This document shows, piece by piece, positions 9,413-18,278 of a stretch of DNA of 64,000 nt. The position numbers and the translations under genes were made by a program. Source of the DNA: an uncultured Pseudomonadales bacterium (GTDB taxonomy: Bacteria > Pseudomonadota > Gammaproteobacteria > Pseudomonadales > Pseudohongiellaceae); contig CALSUH010000004.1 of NCBI GenBank assembly GCA_943789485.1, positions 1 to 64,000 on the forward strand, written 5' to 3'. The notes below the pieces were generated by a model, which saw only the letters and a list, made by a program, of their open reading frames with translations, was not told the origin of the DNA and searched no databases. Numbering within the stretch: position 1 is the stretch's first letter; each line of letters opens with the position of its first letter.

Positions 9413-12373
9413 CTAGAAATCGTAGATGAAACGTGCATAGATGGAACGACCCATCGCAATCTGAAGACCACCGATTAAACCGGCAAATTCCGGTGAGCCC
9501 TGAGGTTTACGATCAAACAGATTACGTGAACCGACAGTAAACGCGCCTTCGCCGCCAAGCAGTTCTATGCCACGGTAAGTATAGGACGCATCCATCTGAG
9601 TCCACGCCTTGACACCCGTCTCAAAAATATCCTGGGGGCGGTCAAAGCCACCGAAGGCATCTAGGTGAGCAAACGCAGGACCGTCATAGGGCAGATCGTC
9701 AACATAACGCGAGATAGTGTTCACGGAGTGCTTGCCCATGGTCCAGCCAATGTTCAGGTTGGCCTTCCACGCGGGCTGCTCTGGCACCGCACTAGTGTTA
9801 GCGTTGTACTCACCGGCACCGTCGAAGATCGGGGAAGAAGGATCGCCCTGATAATAGAAGTGATCGACGAACGTCGCTTGCAGGCCGAAACGAAAATTAC
9901 CCCAATCATTGGTGCTAATGCTGTAGTTAGACGCAATATCGAAGGCTTCCACTTCCACAGTCTCTGCATTGATAGTACTGGTGTTGTTCACCTGTAGAAT
10001 CGTGAAGATATCACCCGGGTCGCGAATGAAGTCTTTGTTCGACAGAGGGTTTGCAACCCAGGCACGCAGTTGATCCTCAGTTGGCTGATTGCCCGGAAGG
10101 CCGTCGCCAGCAAAGCCAGTCGCGGTCTTGAAGTTTTGAAAATCCAGCTGCATCAGATCCTGACCGTTGATACCGACGATTCGATTCTCGAACTCCGTAT
10201 GGTTCCACGTAACGGATAGGTCGAAATCACCGAATACAAGATCGAAACCGAGTTGCTGAGACGTTGAAGTCTCATTCGTCAGGTTCGGATTACCGCCGCC
10301 ACAGGCAGTGGTAAAGGCAGAGAACGGCCCGAAGCGGTCAGTTACTGTGGACAGGCCACAGGTGACCGGATTGAATAAGCTTGTCAAGCTAGGCGCAATG
10401 AAGGCGTCGCCTTTAGTAGCACGCAGTGTCAACCAATCGGTTGGCGCATAAGAGAGACCGAATTTCGGGTCGGTGGATGACTGACCAGTACTGAATTCTT
10501 CCCGGCGTACTGCCATTTCAAGTTCCAGATTGGACAGCAGAGGAACCGACAGCTCCATGAAAAAGGCATCAACTTCGCGACTACCGGAAGTGATCACTTC
10601 CTTCTCAGTACCACCTATCCACGTATCGCCAGCTAGCTCAACAGCGGATGGGGTATTGGTGAACTTATCGTCACGGAATTGGTAACCGACAGCTGCAGAG
10701 ACAGGTCCGCCGGGTAGTTCGAAACCGAATAGAGGCACTTCGCCATTCAATACGATATCGATCACGTCCAGCGATTGTTCTGTCCATTCCCTATCACGAG
10801 CGGCTATATCATCCATAACCTGAATGGAGTTGTTGTCGTTCTGGTCCGTAACGAAGAAAGGGTTGTAACAAGCATCACGGTCGTTGACCACGTCACAGTT
10901 CAAACCCTGTTGCATCGCCGTAATGTCGTAGTTCTGGTTTGACATGAAGGTGAGGCCACGCTCATTACGCGAGAAGGACGCCATGCCTTCCCAGCCATCG
11001 ACGAAAGGCACCGTGAAGTCTGCCTGTGCGCTCCAGCGGCTAACGATATCCGTGTTGCCACTAATATTGTCCCTGTCCCGAGTATGACCGGATGAACGTG
11101 TGTGGGTCTTGTTGATGGGGCGCAGTGTACGAGGCTGTACGTCTTCGTGCAGCAGCACACCGTTGGGCACGATGCCAGCGACGAGATAGTCTGGTGTGCC
11201 ATCGTTGTTCATGTCCATAGTGCCGCGATCAGGAACGCCATCACCATTCGCGTCAAAGCCATAAAGCTGGTTACCATTGGCGTCTTTTGCGAAGAATGGG
11301 TTGCCTGGAATCTCACCACGTACCGCTGGAAGCTCACCGATGCGCGAGTTACCTGGATTAGAAGTAGAGGTGTAAGTTTGTTCTCTTAGGTAGGTGCGAA
11401 AGCCTTGGAAGCTTAGAGTTAGATCGTCGTCTACTTCCCAAGTGGCATTACCGTAGTACTGCGCTGACTGAAGAGGCTCTCGATAGCTACGGTTGTCACC
11501 GAAATCAAAGAAACAGCTGCTACCTAATAGATTGCCGGTAGCATTGGCAGTTACATTACGGGTATAGGCCGTTCGCTCAGAGCCTGGCGCACAACTAGGA
11601 TCGGGCGCTCGAACTCGCGCACCACCGGTGTATGCACCATTCGCATCACGCGGTGGTACATACCAGTTACCAGGCGCGTTGGAAGACACAGTTAGACCGC
11701 TATTGGCTATGTCACTGCGTTCGTCCCAGCCTAGTCGCGTGTTAGATTTATGTTGCGCAGCTACTACGACGTCTATCTCGCCTACTTGGCCGCCCCACAT
11801 CATCTGTACAGACTGCTCATCGTAGTCACCACCATCATCTTGCTCGGCGAAGGTGTCCATCTTGAAACCATCGTAAGACTTATAAGGAACGAAGTTGACC
11901 ACGCCGGCCACAGCTTCACTTCCGTAAAGAGCAGCAGCACCGTCCGCTACGATATCCATGCGCTGAATCGCGATGGTTGGGATTAGCGCATTCACGTTCT
12001 GGTTGACCAGACGCTTGCCGTCCATAAGAGTCAGGGTCGAGCTAGCACCCAGACCGCGCAAGTCGACTGAGGTAGAGCGAGAATCAGTTCCTTGAATAGT
12101 GTTGGAAACTTGGGAAGCTGCACCGCTTACGAAAGCAAGGTTCTTAATGACCTCACCGACGTTTAGAGTACCTTGAGCTTCCAAAGCTTCAGCGTCAAGT
12201 TGAACGATTGCAGACGCGCCGGTAAAGCCCTCTGATCGTCTAATATAGGAACCGGTAACGACCACTTCTTCTACGGTGTCCTCTTGAGCTATTGATTGGC
12301 TGGCCAGAGGCAGCAGTGAAAGCGAGATCGCCGCGCAGAGCAAACTGCGCTTATGTGGGATTTTTCGATGCAT
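9413..12373 (-). CDS. TonB-dependent outer-membrane receptor
   Basis: About 986 residues. The signal peptide ends near SQSIAQ, followed by a TonB-box-like EEVVVTG. The plug domain shows VDLRGLGASSTLTLMDGKR and the DIVADGAAALYGSEAVAGVVN motif. The long barrel ends in a C-terminal aromatic strand (ARFIYDF), as expected for outer-membrane insertion. These receptors import siderophores, vitamins, oligosaccharides or other large nutrients using TonB energy. Plug style and length resemble the large marine carbohydrate/peptide type rather than a siderophore receptor, but the ligand is not identifiable. The internal ATG at 12373 is preferred because GGAGAG lies just upstream; the longer frame adds four residues. 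No SusD, ExbB/D or TonB genes are adjacent. Confidence 0.9.
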   Translation of the reverse strand: MHRKIPHKRSLLCAAISLSLLPLASQSIAQEDTVEEVVVTGSYIRRSEGFTGASAIVQLDAEALEAQGTLNVGEVIKNLAFVSGAASQVSNTIQGTDSRSTSVDLRGLGASSTLTLMDGKRLVNQNVNALIPTIAIQRMDIVADGAAALYGSEAVAGVVNFVPYKSYDGFKMDTFAEQDDGGDYDEQSVQMMWGGQVGEIDVVVAAQHKSNTRLGWDERSDIANSGLTVSSNAPGNWYVPPRDANGAYTGGARVRAPDPSCAPGSERTAYTRNVTANATGNLLGSSCFFDFGDNRSYREPLQSAQYYGNATWEVDDDLTLSFQGFRTYLREQTYTSTSNPGNSRIGELPAVRGEIPGNPFFAKDANGNQLYGFDANGDGVPDRGTMDMNNDGTPDYLVAGIVPNGVLLHEDVQPRTLRPINKTHTRSSGHTRDRDNISGNTDIVSRWSAQADFTVPFVDGWEGMASFSRNERGLTFMSNQNYDITAMQQGLNCDVVNDRDACYNPFFVTDQNDNNSIQVMDDIAARDREWTEQSLDVIDIVLNGEVPLFGFELPGGPVSAAVGYQFRDDKFTNTPSAVELAGDTWIGGTEKEVITSGSREVDAFFMELSVPLLSNLELEMAVRREEFSTGQSSTDPKFGLSYAPTDWLTLRATKGDAFIAPSLTSLFNPVTCGLSTVTDRFGPFSAFTTACGGGNPNLTNETSTSQQLGFDLVFGDFDLSVTWNHTEFENRIVGINGQDLMQLDFQNFKTATGFAGDGLPGNQPTEDQLRAWVANPLSNKDFIRDPGDIFTILQVNNTSTINAETVEVEAFDIASNYSISTNDWGNFRFGLQATFVDHFYYQGDPSSPIFDGAGEYNANTSAVPEQPAWKANLNIGWTMGKHSVNTISRYVDDLPYDGPAFAHLDAFGGFDRPQDIFETGVKAWTQMDASYTYRGIELLGGEGAFTVGSRNLFDRKPQGSPEFAGLIGGLQIAMGRSIYARFIYDF

Positions 12374-12640
12374 ATTTCTCTCCATAAATTTGATTTGATT
12401 ATTTTTATTAAAGCTCTAATTAAAACAAACACAATAGGTTGTACAAAGCTCAAATCTTCCGGAATGCCCTGCAAAACCCATCTTTGAGATGCAGTCAATT
12501 TTTTATAAATTCATCTCTCACTGCAACGTCGAACAATACGAAATCGTAGCTACAATTTTAGTGTACCTATTTTGATAGTGCTTAAAAAGCCCTAATTTAA
12601 AGCTTTCCTGACTCATATCGGTGCTTTTCCGATAAATGTG

Positions 12641-12654
12641 GGACTCCGGAGTCC
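12641..12654. promoter_or_regulatory. 14-bp perfect palindrome upstream of the TonB receptor
   Basis: GGACTCCGGAGTCC is fully self-complementary. It lies about 270 bp upstream of the receptor start and next to a second, looser inverted repeat. Either could be a regulator binding site. No regulator is implied by sequence. Confidence 0.35.
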
Positions 12655-12743
12655 TTATTTTCGCCGAACTAGAGGAAGTAATTAATACACTGCCCGGTAG
12701 TAGAATAGAATTATTAAAAAATTATTATATATTACAATAATTT

Positions 12744-12788
12744 AGAGATTTTAGAGATTTTAGAGATTTTAGAGATTTTAGAGATTTT
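12744..12788. repeat. 9-bp tandem repeat, five copies
   Basis: The unit AGAGATTTT is repeated five times without mismatch. It is non-coding and AT-rich, between divergent genes. Copy number could vary by slippage and alter promoter spacing. Confidence 0.85.
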
Positions 12789-13019
12789 TAGAAGGGCTCG
12801 TCACAACAAATTTTCGAGCGGACACTCGATCTAATTTTCAGCTTGCCCAAAAATTCTATTTATCTGATTTAAGAAAAATAGTAAGCCTGGTTTGCACTGA
12901 AACGAATGAAATACAGGCTTAATTCTCAAAAATTCTGCTACACAAATTAAATTTGCAGCCTATAATCGACTTAGTTAGAAGCCACCTACGGTCTCCACCG
13001 CGGCGAAGAGGAATTTGCA

Positions 13020-13490
13020 ATGAAGGCCTTACGATTCATCTGTGTATACACATTTTGCAGTGCACTTCTGCTAGCGATGGCATCCACATTAACGTTAGCC
13101 GCCGAAGGCCAGATTGTCATGGAAGACCTGACGCGTTCGCAGTTACGCGGCGAAATAAAAAAAATCGAAACCGAGTTCTACCAAGTATTCAATCGCAGCA
13201 TTGAGGATGAGAATCTTGCTATTATCTGCTACGAATACATCCCTACCGGCTCTAACATCAAGGCCGAGGCCTGCGAGCCGCAGTTTGTAACCGACAAGCG
13301 CGGGAACAACGCCAACGACGCGCGTCTCGGGTACGATTTATTGCTCACACCAACCGATCTGCAGAGCGTCCTAGCAGCTGAGTATAAAGCGTTAAATGCC
13401 GCTATGTCCGAACTCTCTGCACAGAGCGAATATTTTCGGGAACTTAATAGTATTCTAAGCGCCTTGCGGGAAGAGCTAGCAAGCAGATAG
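13020..13490 (+). CDS. Small exported protein of unknown function
   Basis: 156 residues with a signal peptide (hydrophobic core FCSALLLAMAS, cleavage near TLAAEG). The mature part starts with a coiled, charged segment (RSQLRGEIKKIETEFYQVFN), then a small domain with two Cys (IICYEYIPTG and AEACEPQFV) that may pair, and a C-terminal helix. I recall similar conserved exported proteins of unknown role in marine gammaproteobacteria but can name no family. GAGG lies upstream of the ATG. It converges with the following NHL-protein gene on a shared bidirectional terminator. Confidence 0.7.
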   Translation: MKALRFICVYTFCSALLLAMASTLTLAAEGQIVMEDLTRSQLRGEIKKIETEFYQVFNRSIEDENLAIICYEYIPTGSNIKAEACEPQFVTDKRGNNANDARLGYDLLLTPTDLQSVLAAEYKALNAAMSELSAQSEYFRELNSILSALREELASR

Positions 13491-13542
13491 GGCTCTGTCT
13501 TCGCAGTAAAACACAATCTACCGCGGCAATGATGCTGCCAAC

Positions 13543-13576
13543 AAAAAGGCCAGAGGGGTCACCCTCTGGCCTTTTT
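13543..13576. terminator. Bidirectional rho-independent terminator
   Basis: A 15-bp perfect stem (AAAAAGGCCAGAGGG with CCCTCTGGCCTTTTT) closes on a 4-nt loop. A/T runs on both sides allow termination of the convergent genes ending at 13490 (+) and 13601 (-). Confidence 0.93.
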
Positions 13577-13600
13577 GTTACCTGTTTTGACTTGCCTGAG

Positions 13601-14731
13601 TTAGCGGACGGAGTACTTAGTAAACGCTCCACCAGCTTGGGATAGTGAGTTCGGTCCCTCTGCGGCGTAGACGTTGCCATCTGCATCAACAGCGATACCT
13701 TCTCCTGCCGTTCCTTGATAGACCCGATTATCACGCTCAAATGGCTGAATGAAGCCCACGATTCGATCTTCATTCAGAGGTCCGATACGCACACCGTTTC
13801 TCCAACCTACGTGACCTGTAGGACTAGACTCTGAATCGATCGCATAAACCATATCATTGGCAGTGATGAACAAGCCGCTGATGCGGCCATACATATAGCG
13901 CGACTCTAAATAGTTACCCTCTTGGTCGAATATTTCGAGGCGATGATTACCGCGGTCAGCAACCCACAGGCGACCTTGTGAATCAAACTCCATCGCGTGT
14001 GGCGTGCGAAATTCACCGTGTCTCACGCCAATGCTTCCCCATTCTTTAAGGCGCGTGCCGTCGGCAGAGAATTTAATGATTCTAGCCGTGCTGCCTTCTG
14101 CTAGACCTTCTTCCATAGCCTGATCGGTGGTCATGCCCTGGCCATTGTGCCCATCGGAGACATAGATGCTTCCATCAGGTCCTACGATCACATCGTTCGG
14201 CTGATTGAATTGATTTGGGCCACTGCCTGCCGAACCCGCTGTACCAAGACTCATCAGCAAGTCACCGTCAGCGCTGAACTGATGTACTTGCTGGCCCTTG
14301 GTGCCATCTGAATTTGTCGCGAAGTCAGTTACCCAAACGCTGCCGTCAGCTGCAGCATGAATACCGTGGGGAGTCATCATGACGCCACCGCCGAAATTCG
14401 CTAACACTGCGCCAGTATTGCGATCGAATTTGAATATTGGATCGACTGGATTCGTGTCACAGTTGATTGGAGTACCGCCACCAAATGTGCCTGCGCCGCA
14501 GCGCTCATAAGCCCAGATATGTCCATCATTAGGATCGATGTCGATACCAGCCGTTGAACCCCAGTTTCTTCCAGCGGGCAAGTCGCCCCAATTCTGGGTA
14601 ACGTTAGGTGCCGGATTGGGCAAGCCATCGCCCGAGATAGGATTGCCGGCAGTTACGCAGCCGGTTAGCAACGCAGACACGCAAGCAAAAAGCGTAAATT
14701 TAGATACTGATGAAGTAGGCAATGAAGTCAT
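13601..14731 (-). CDS. NHL-repeat lipoprotein resembling peptidyl-alpha-hydroxyglycine amidating lyase
   Basis: 376 residues, with a lipobox (ALLTGC) giving a lipid-anchored product. The body is an NHL six-bladed propeller. Blades carry the pattern seen in amidating lyase (PAL): PNDVIVGPDGSIYVSDGHN, then RTPHAMEFDSQGRLWVADRG, and an earlier MTPHGIHAAADG. PAL uses Zn-binding His residues placed at the start of such blades, and PH dipeptides occur here in two blades. In animals PAL splits the product of PHM. PHM-like copper proteins are present about 10 kb away, but no operon links them. It could instead be a sugar- or lactone-acting propeller. GGAG lies 5 nt before the ATG. Confidence 0.7.
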   Translation of the reverse strand: MTSLPTSSVSKFTLFACVSALLTGCVTAGNPISGDGLPNPAPNVTQNWGDLPAGRNWGSTAGIDIDPNDGHIWAYERCGAGTFGGGTPINCDTNPVDPIFKFDRNTGAVLANFGGGVMMTPHGIHAAADGSVWVTDFATNSDGTKGQQVHQFSADGDLLMSLGTAGSAGSGPNQFNQPNDVIVGPDGSIYVSDGHNGQGMTTDQAMEEGLAEGSTARIIKFSADGTRLKEWGSIGVRHGEFRTPHAMEFDSQGRLWVADRGNHRLEIFDQEGNYLESRYMYGRISGLFITANDMVYAIDSESSPTGHVGWRNGVRIGPLNEDRIVGFIQPFERDNRVYQGTAGEGIAVDADGNVYAAEGPNSLSQAGGAFTKYSVR

Positions 14732-15271
14732 GGATGCTCCTTGGATATTTTGTTGGTATATAAGAAGTACTGCGTAAGAGAATAAAAGCTATCCCGCCCC
14801 AAGTCCACTCGTTGCGACACTGCAAAGGATAAAAGCAATCTAATAGGAAGGGTGCAAGGTTAGGCCTTGAATTGCCTATCGAGCTAGGTTAGTAACCGCC
14901 AACATACTCTTGCTCCCACCTTTCAATATTGCACTTATTTGGTGCGCTTAACAGGAGCATGAGCAGGTTTCTGCCGTGTAAACTGTTATTTTTACTGGCG
15001 CGGAACAGATAAACGGATCTTAAGGAAGAACGTGAGGCTAATGACCCGGTAAATAGCAAGGCATTCAAAGAATAGAACTGTCTCCTTACACGCCGCAGAT
15101 GACAGCCTGTATTTCACCCTACTACGACTAAGTTTGTGCCCTATCTAGGTGACATTGCTTGGATCCTTACGGTCACGTACCGAGCTGAGCTAGAGTTTGT
15201 TCAAGCTTAAGTAATGTCAGTGCTGCAGTAGAACCCTGTTAGCGAGGCTTTAGTCAATCGCCCATGAGGGC
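14732..15271. other. Gene-free region
   Basis: 540 bp between two minus-strand genes. The 3' part should hold the NHL-protein promoter. Short open stretches on the plus strand (for example a 17-codon frame near 14957, and a frame ending at a stop near 15069) look faintly protein-like but have no consistent frame. I see no supportable gene. Confidence 0.4.
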
Positions 15272-15904
15272 CTAGCTCGGCGGGCTTGCCACCTCTACCA
15301 AAATCTCATTGCGCCGCATGAAGGGTGGAACGAAGGGTGGGTTGTAGAAAGCAGTCTCGGATTCTCCAAGAATTTCAATATTTTCCTCCATCAACGCCGC
15401 CATTAATCGTGATTCATACTTATCAAAATTTCGCGTAGTCCAACGGCCCGAGTAGCGAATTGCCGCCACTAATTTCTCGGGCACCGTACGAATCTCAATT
15501 CTTTCATCCTCGGGCATTGGTGCATCTACAATAGAATAACTAGATGGGAGCATAAAGCCGACTTTCCACCCCGATTTTGTTGTCAAAGGTTCAGCCTGAT
15601 TGAAAACTACATCTTCAGCTTGAATTTTACTCTGCTGCACTGGCGCCGTCATCGCAATCTTTTCCTCACCATTATTATCGCCGGTTATGTACTTAAAAAG
15701 CCGCCTGAAGCCTTCGTTTGAGGCATCCTTCCAGCTTTCCAAGCCGATGATTTCAGTCTCCGCAACTATGAAGGACTGGTAAAGGCGGTACTCTACAGCG
15801 CCATCAACAAAAACCACCTTATACTCAGGTTTTTCGATCGCCGCCGCGAAAGTGCTGAAAGCGGTTATTGTTACAAGTAGCGCGTTCCGAATTAAAAATT
15901 TCAT
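15272..15904 (-). CDS. SOUL family heme-binding protein, exported
   Basis: 210 residues with a signal peptide (cleavage near TFAAA). The SOUL/HBP fold is recognised from the opening YKVVFVDGAVEYRLYQSF and the KIAMTAPVQQ motif. SWKDASNEGFRRLFKYITGDN, MLPSSYSI and the C-terminal NEILVEV are also typical. Family members bind heme or other tetrapyrroles. A periplasmic one may scavenge or buffer heme for the cytochromes encoded elsewhere in the window, which is inference. Monocistronic, with a weak GGAA upstream of the ATG. Confidence 0.88.
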   Translation of the reverse strand: MKFLIRNALLVTITAFSTFAAAIEKPEYKVVFVDGAVEYRLYQSFIVAETEIIGLESWKDASNEGFRRLFKYITGDNNGEEKIAMTAPVQQSKIQAEDVVFNQAEPLTTKSGWKVGFMLPSSYSIVDAPMPEDERIEIRTVPEKLVAAIRYSGRWTTRNFDKYESRLMAALMEENIEILGESETAFYNPPFVPPFMRRNEILVEVASPPS

Positions 15905-16092
15905 AACGAAAATTCCACATGGTGTTTTAGTTTTACCTACCGACCTTTCTACGTTGCTTCGAGCAATCTAGTTCAACTACTTCTCATTCTTCCCGGTAAA
16001 TCAATTTATATTTATTTACAGTGATCCGAAGGCGATTTTAATTCGTTGCTGTGGGTTCTATCAAACCAATTTACCAATTTTCTGGAGCCATT

Positions 16093-16578
16093 ATGAACAT
16101 TATTAAAAGAAACCTTCTTGCGTTTATTACTCTTCTGCCCCTCACACTTGCGAGCGTTAATGCCAAGGCAGACGATATAGTTGACACAGCAATCGCCGCC
16201 GGACAATTCTCTACACTAGTTGCTGCAGTGCAAGCTGCCGGTCTTGTCGATACACTGAAAAGCGAAGGTCCTTTCACTGTCTTTGCACCTACAGATGCAG
16301 CATTTGCCGCATTGCCCGAGGGTACTGTAGAAAATTTACTAAAACCTGAGAACAAAGACCAGCTAGTGGCCGTGCTGACCTATCATGTGGTAGCTGGGAA
16401 GGTCATGTCTGGCGATATAGCTGGAAAAACTATGGAAGTCGACAGCGTGCAGGGTAGTGCAATAAGTGTGAATGCGATGAATGGTGTCATGGTCGACAAC
16501 GCACACGTTGTAACGGCAGATATTGAAACCAGCAACGGCGTGATTCACGTCATTGATGCGGTGATTCTACCTAACTAA
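16093..16578 (+). CDS. Secreted fasciclin-domain protein
   Basis: 161 residues. The ATG at 16093 is chosen for the GGAG 8 nt upstream and the signal peptide that follows (LASVNAKA). A single FAS1 domain fills the mature protein: [48 protein letters not shown] and the ending [12 protein letters not shown] are all diagnostic. FAS1 domains mediate adhesion or bind hydrophobic ligands. Bacterial single-domain forms are often stress-inducible or symbiosis-related. Own terminator downstream. Confidence 0.93.
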   Translation: MNIIKRNLLAFITLLPLTLASVNAKADDIVDTAIAAGQFSTLVAAVQAAGLVDTLKSEGPFTVFAPTDAAFAALPEGTVENLLKPENKDQLVAVLTYHVVAGKVMSGDIAGKTMEVDSVQGSAISVNAMNGVMVDNAHVVTADIETSNGVIHVIDAVILPN

Positions 16579-16605
16579 TTTATGTATCCTATGATGTAAC
16601 CTTTG

Positions 16606-16633
16606 AGGCTGACTTTGTCAGCCTATTTTTTTT
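16606..16633 (+). terminator. Rho-independent terminator
   Basis: AGGCTGAC pairs with GTCAGCCT over a TTT loop, followed by a run of T. It follows the fasciclin gene by about 27 nt. Confidence 0.85.
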
Positions 16634-16677
16634 GTCTTCTCGTTCTGAAACGCCAGCTAAACCCTCATCATGATCGA

Positions 16678-17010
16678 TTAATTGTCGGCGGTTTTAGTGA
16701 ATTCGAATAGAAAAGTAGGCGTCTTTAAAACCGCGACCCCGCATGCGTCACGCGCATCCGTCAATGACTTGTCTTCCCCAGCGCTATCTCGAATCGCTGC
16801 TAAATTCAGCAACTTAAATCCACTCACTGCTGGATAAAAAGCCAACACAGTATCGAGATCTTTAAACGATAATCCAATAGGGTATCGGGAGAATCATAAA
16901 TTGTCGCTTCAGGTTCAAGCTCAATCGCACTGCTATTGCCAAGGTGATTAATTATCAGTGAACTATTCAGTGAGGCTAAACAAGATGCAGATCGGCTAAA
17001 CTTTATAACG
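16678..17010 (-). pseudogene. Broken gene fragment, unknown family
   Basis: Two minus-strand frames join into one protein-like stretch across a single frameshift near 16862-16868. The first half (LNSSLIINHLGNSSAIELEP, then EATIYDSPDTLLDYRL) runs into KDLDTVLAFYPAVSGFKLLN and later GVAVLKTPTFLFEFTKTADN before a TAA at 16678. No start codon or ribosome-binding site is evident upstream, so the 5' end is also missing. It lies directly behind the NHL-protein gene on the same strand. The family was not recognised. Support is reading-frame coherence only. Confidence 0.4.
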
Positions 17011-17044
17011 AAATTCTAGGGGGATCGCTTTACACGTAATTCAA

Positions 17045-18109
17045 TTACGGTCTAACCCGAACATACTTTTCGAAGCGCTGACGACCCACCTGCCCCGCAT
17101 AGATACTGCCCTCAGCATCCGTTGCCAAGAACTCTATGCCGCTGCCGTTTTGCAACTCATAATCGGGAATGAAGTCGGTGATCCAGCTGGTCTTCGCATC
17201 ACCGATACGAATGCCCCGTTGCCAACCAGGATTCCACTGCTCGCCCGACATCCCATCGGCGACGTATATCTTGTCGTTAGCATCGATCCAGATGCCGCTC
17301 GGTCTACCGAATTGCGTCCATATAGAGAGAAGCTCTCCCTGCTGATCGAATATCTGTAGACGATTGTTGCCGCGGTCGGCAACGAAAAGCCTGCCCTGGG
17401 AATCCATCTTCAAATCATGTGGATCGTTAAACCTGCTAACTTCGCGACTCAAAGAGTCGATGCCTCCTCCAAGTTGCAGCAGCAACTCTCCACCGGCAGA
17501 AAATTTAAGCACACGATTGTTACCACCACGATGCCCATCGGCGACCCAAACATCGCCATTAGGTGCGACCTGCACAGCCGAAGGACCATTAAAATGCCCC
17601 CCGTCATCGCCTGCTACGCCAGCTACGCCCAAACGCAGTAATACCTCGCCGTCTTGATTTAGTTTTAGCACCTGATGCCCCATTCCTAGAGCAAAGCCAG
17701 CTGTGCCTCTTGCATCACCGCGCGGTGCGCCTTCGGTTACCCAGAGGTTTCCTTCACTGTCGAGATCGAAGCCATGTGGCCAGGCGAACAATCCTGAACC
17801 AATGCTTTTAACTACCCTCCCCTGCTTGTCGAGCTTGTGAATAGGTGGGAGGTCAGAGCCAGCGCACTGGTTCGCGCTGCAGCGCTCGACGATCCACATA
17901 TGCTCACCATCGGGGTCGGGGTGGACTCCAGTGACTACACCCATCTCTCGCCCATCAGGCAGTTCGCCCCAGTGATAGATCACCTGATAAGGGTTGTCGG
18001 ATACGGCTTGCGCTAACGAATGAACAGGAAAAAGCAGCGTTAAGATCGAAAGAGAAAAGGCATACAGCAAGTCTATTCTTACGCGAGTCAGTGAAGTTTT
18101 TGAGCGCAT
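17045..18109 (-). CDS. Exported NHL-propeller protein, paralog of the amidating-lyase-like lipoprotein
   Basis: 354 residues with a signal peptide (cleavage near HSLAQ) instead of a lipobox. It shares the whole plan of the protein at 13601-14731: the opening YHWGELPDGREMG, the WIVERCSANQC cysteine pair, then blades with WPHGFDLDSEGNLWVTEGAP, GPSAVQVAPNGDVWVADGH and DPHDLKMDSQGRLFVADRGN. The repeated PH dipeptides and VADRGNNRLQIFD match amidating-lyase-type NHL proteins. It is soluble and periplasmic by prediction. The two paralogs lie 2.3 kb apart on the same strand, with SOUL and fasciclin genes between. The substrate is unknown. Confidence 0.7.
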   Translation of the reverse strand: MRSKTSLTRVRIDLLYAFSLSILTLLFPVHSLAQAVSDNPYQVIYHWGELPDGREMGVVTGVHPDPDGEHMWIVERCSANQCAGSDLPPIHKLDKQGRVVKSIGSGLFAWPHGFDLDSEGNLWVTEGAPRGDARGTAGFALGMGHQVLKLNQDGEVLLRLGVAGVAGDDGGHFNGPSAVQVAPNGDVWVADGHRGGNNRVLKFSAGGELLLQLGGGIDSLSREVSRFNDPHDLKMDSQGRLFVADRGNNRLQIFDQQGELLSIWTQFGRPSGIWIDANDKIYVADGMSGEQWNPGWQRGIRIGDAKTSWITDFIPDYELQNGSGIEFLATDAEGSIYAGQVGRQRFEKYVRVRP

Positions 18110-18278
18110 GGTGTGGTCCGTGTAATTGACTTAAATCGATGCCGGCAACGACAGTACGAATGCACGACAGCCTAAAGTCAATATAACGGAAAACACCAAA
18201 GGAATCACTACACCGCTCTATAGCAAATGATTTAGTAAGCTAGAAACGAGTCTGCAACGCTTAGCTGCCTAGCCTGCC

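Larger units (their letters stand above)
12374..13019. other. Gene-free divergent upstream region
   Basis: 646 bp between the TonB receptor and a small exported protein on the opposite strand. It is AT-rich and contains an inverted repeat TATCGG/CCGATA (about 12617-12636), a perfect 14-bp palindrome and a 9-bp tandem repeat (both listed). No protein-like frame was found. It presumably holds promoters for both genes. Confidence 0.5.

Noticed and set aside
12744-12788. 9-bp tandem repeat as replication iterons
   Set aside because: No replication initiator or DnaA boxes nearby. Short AT-rich repeats alone do not support an origin.
14957-15245. Short plus-strand frames between the NHL and SOUL genes as a decayed gene
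   Set aside because: Protein-like bits exist but change frame repeatedly and no motif is recognisable.
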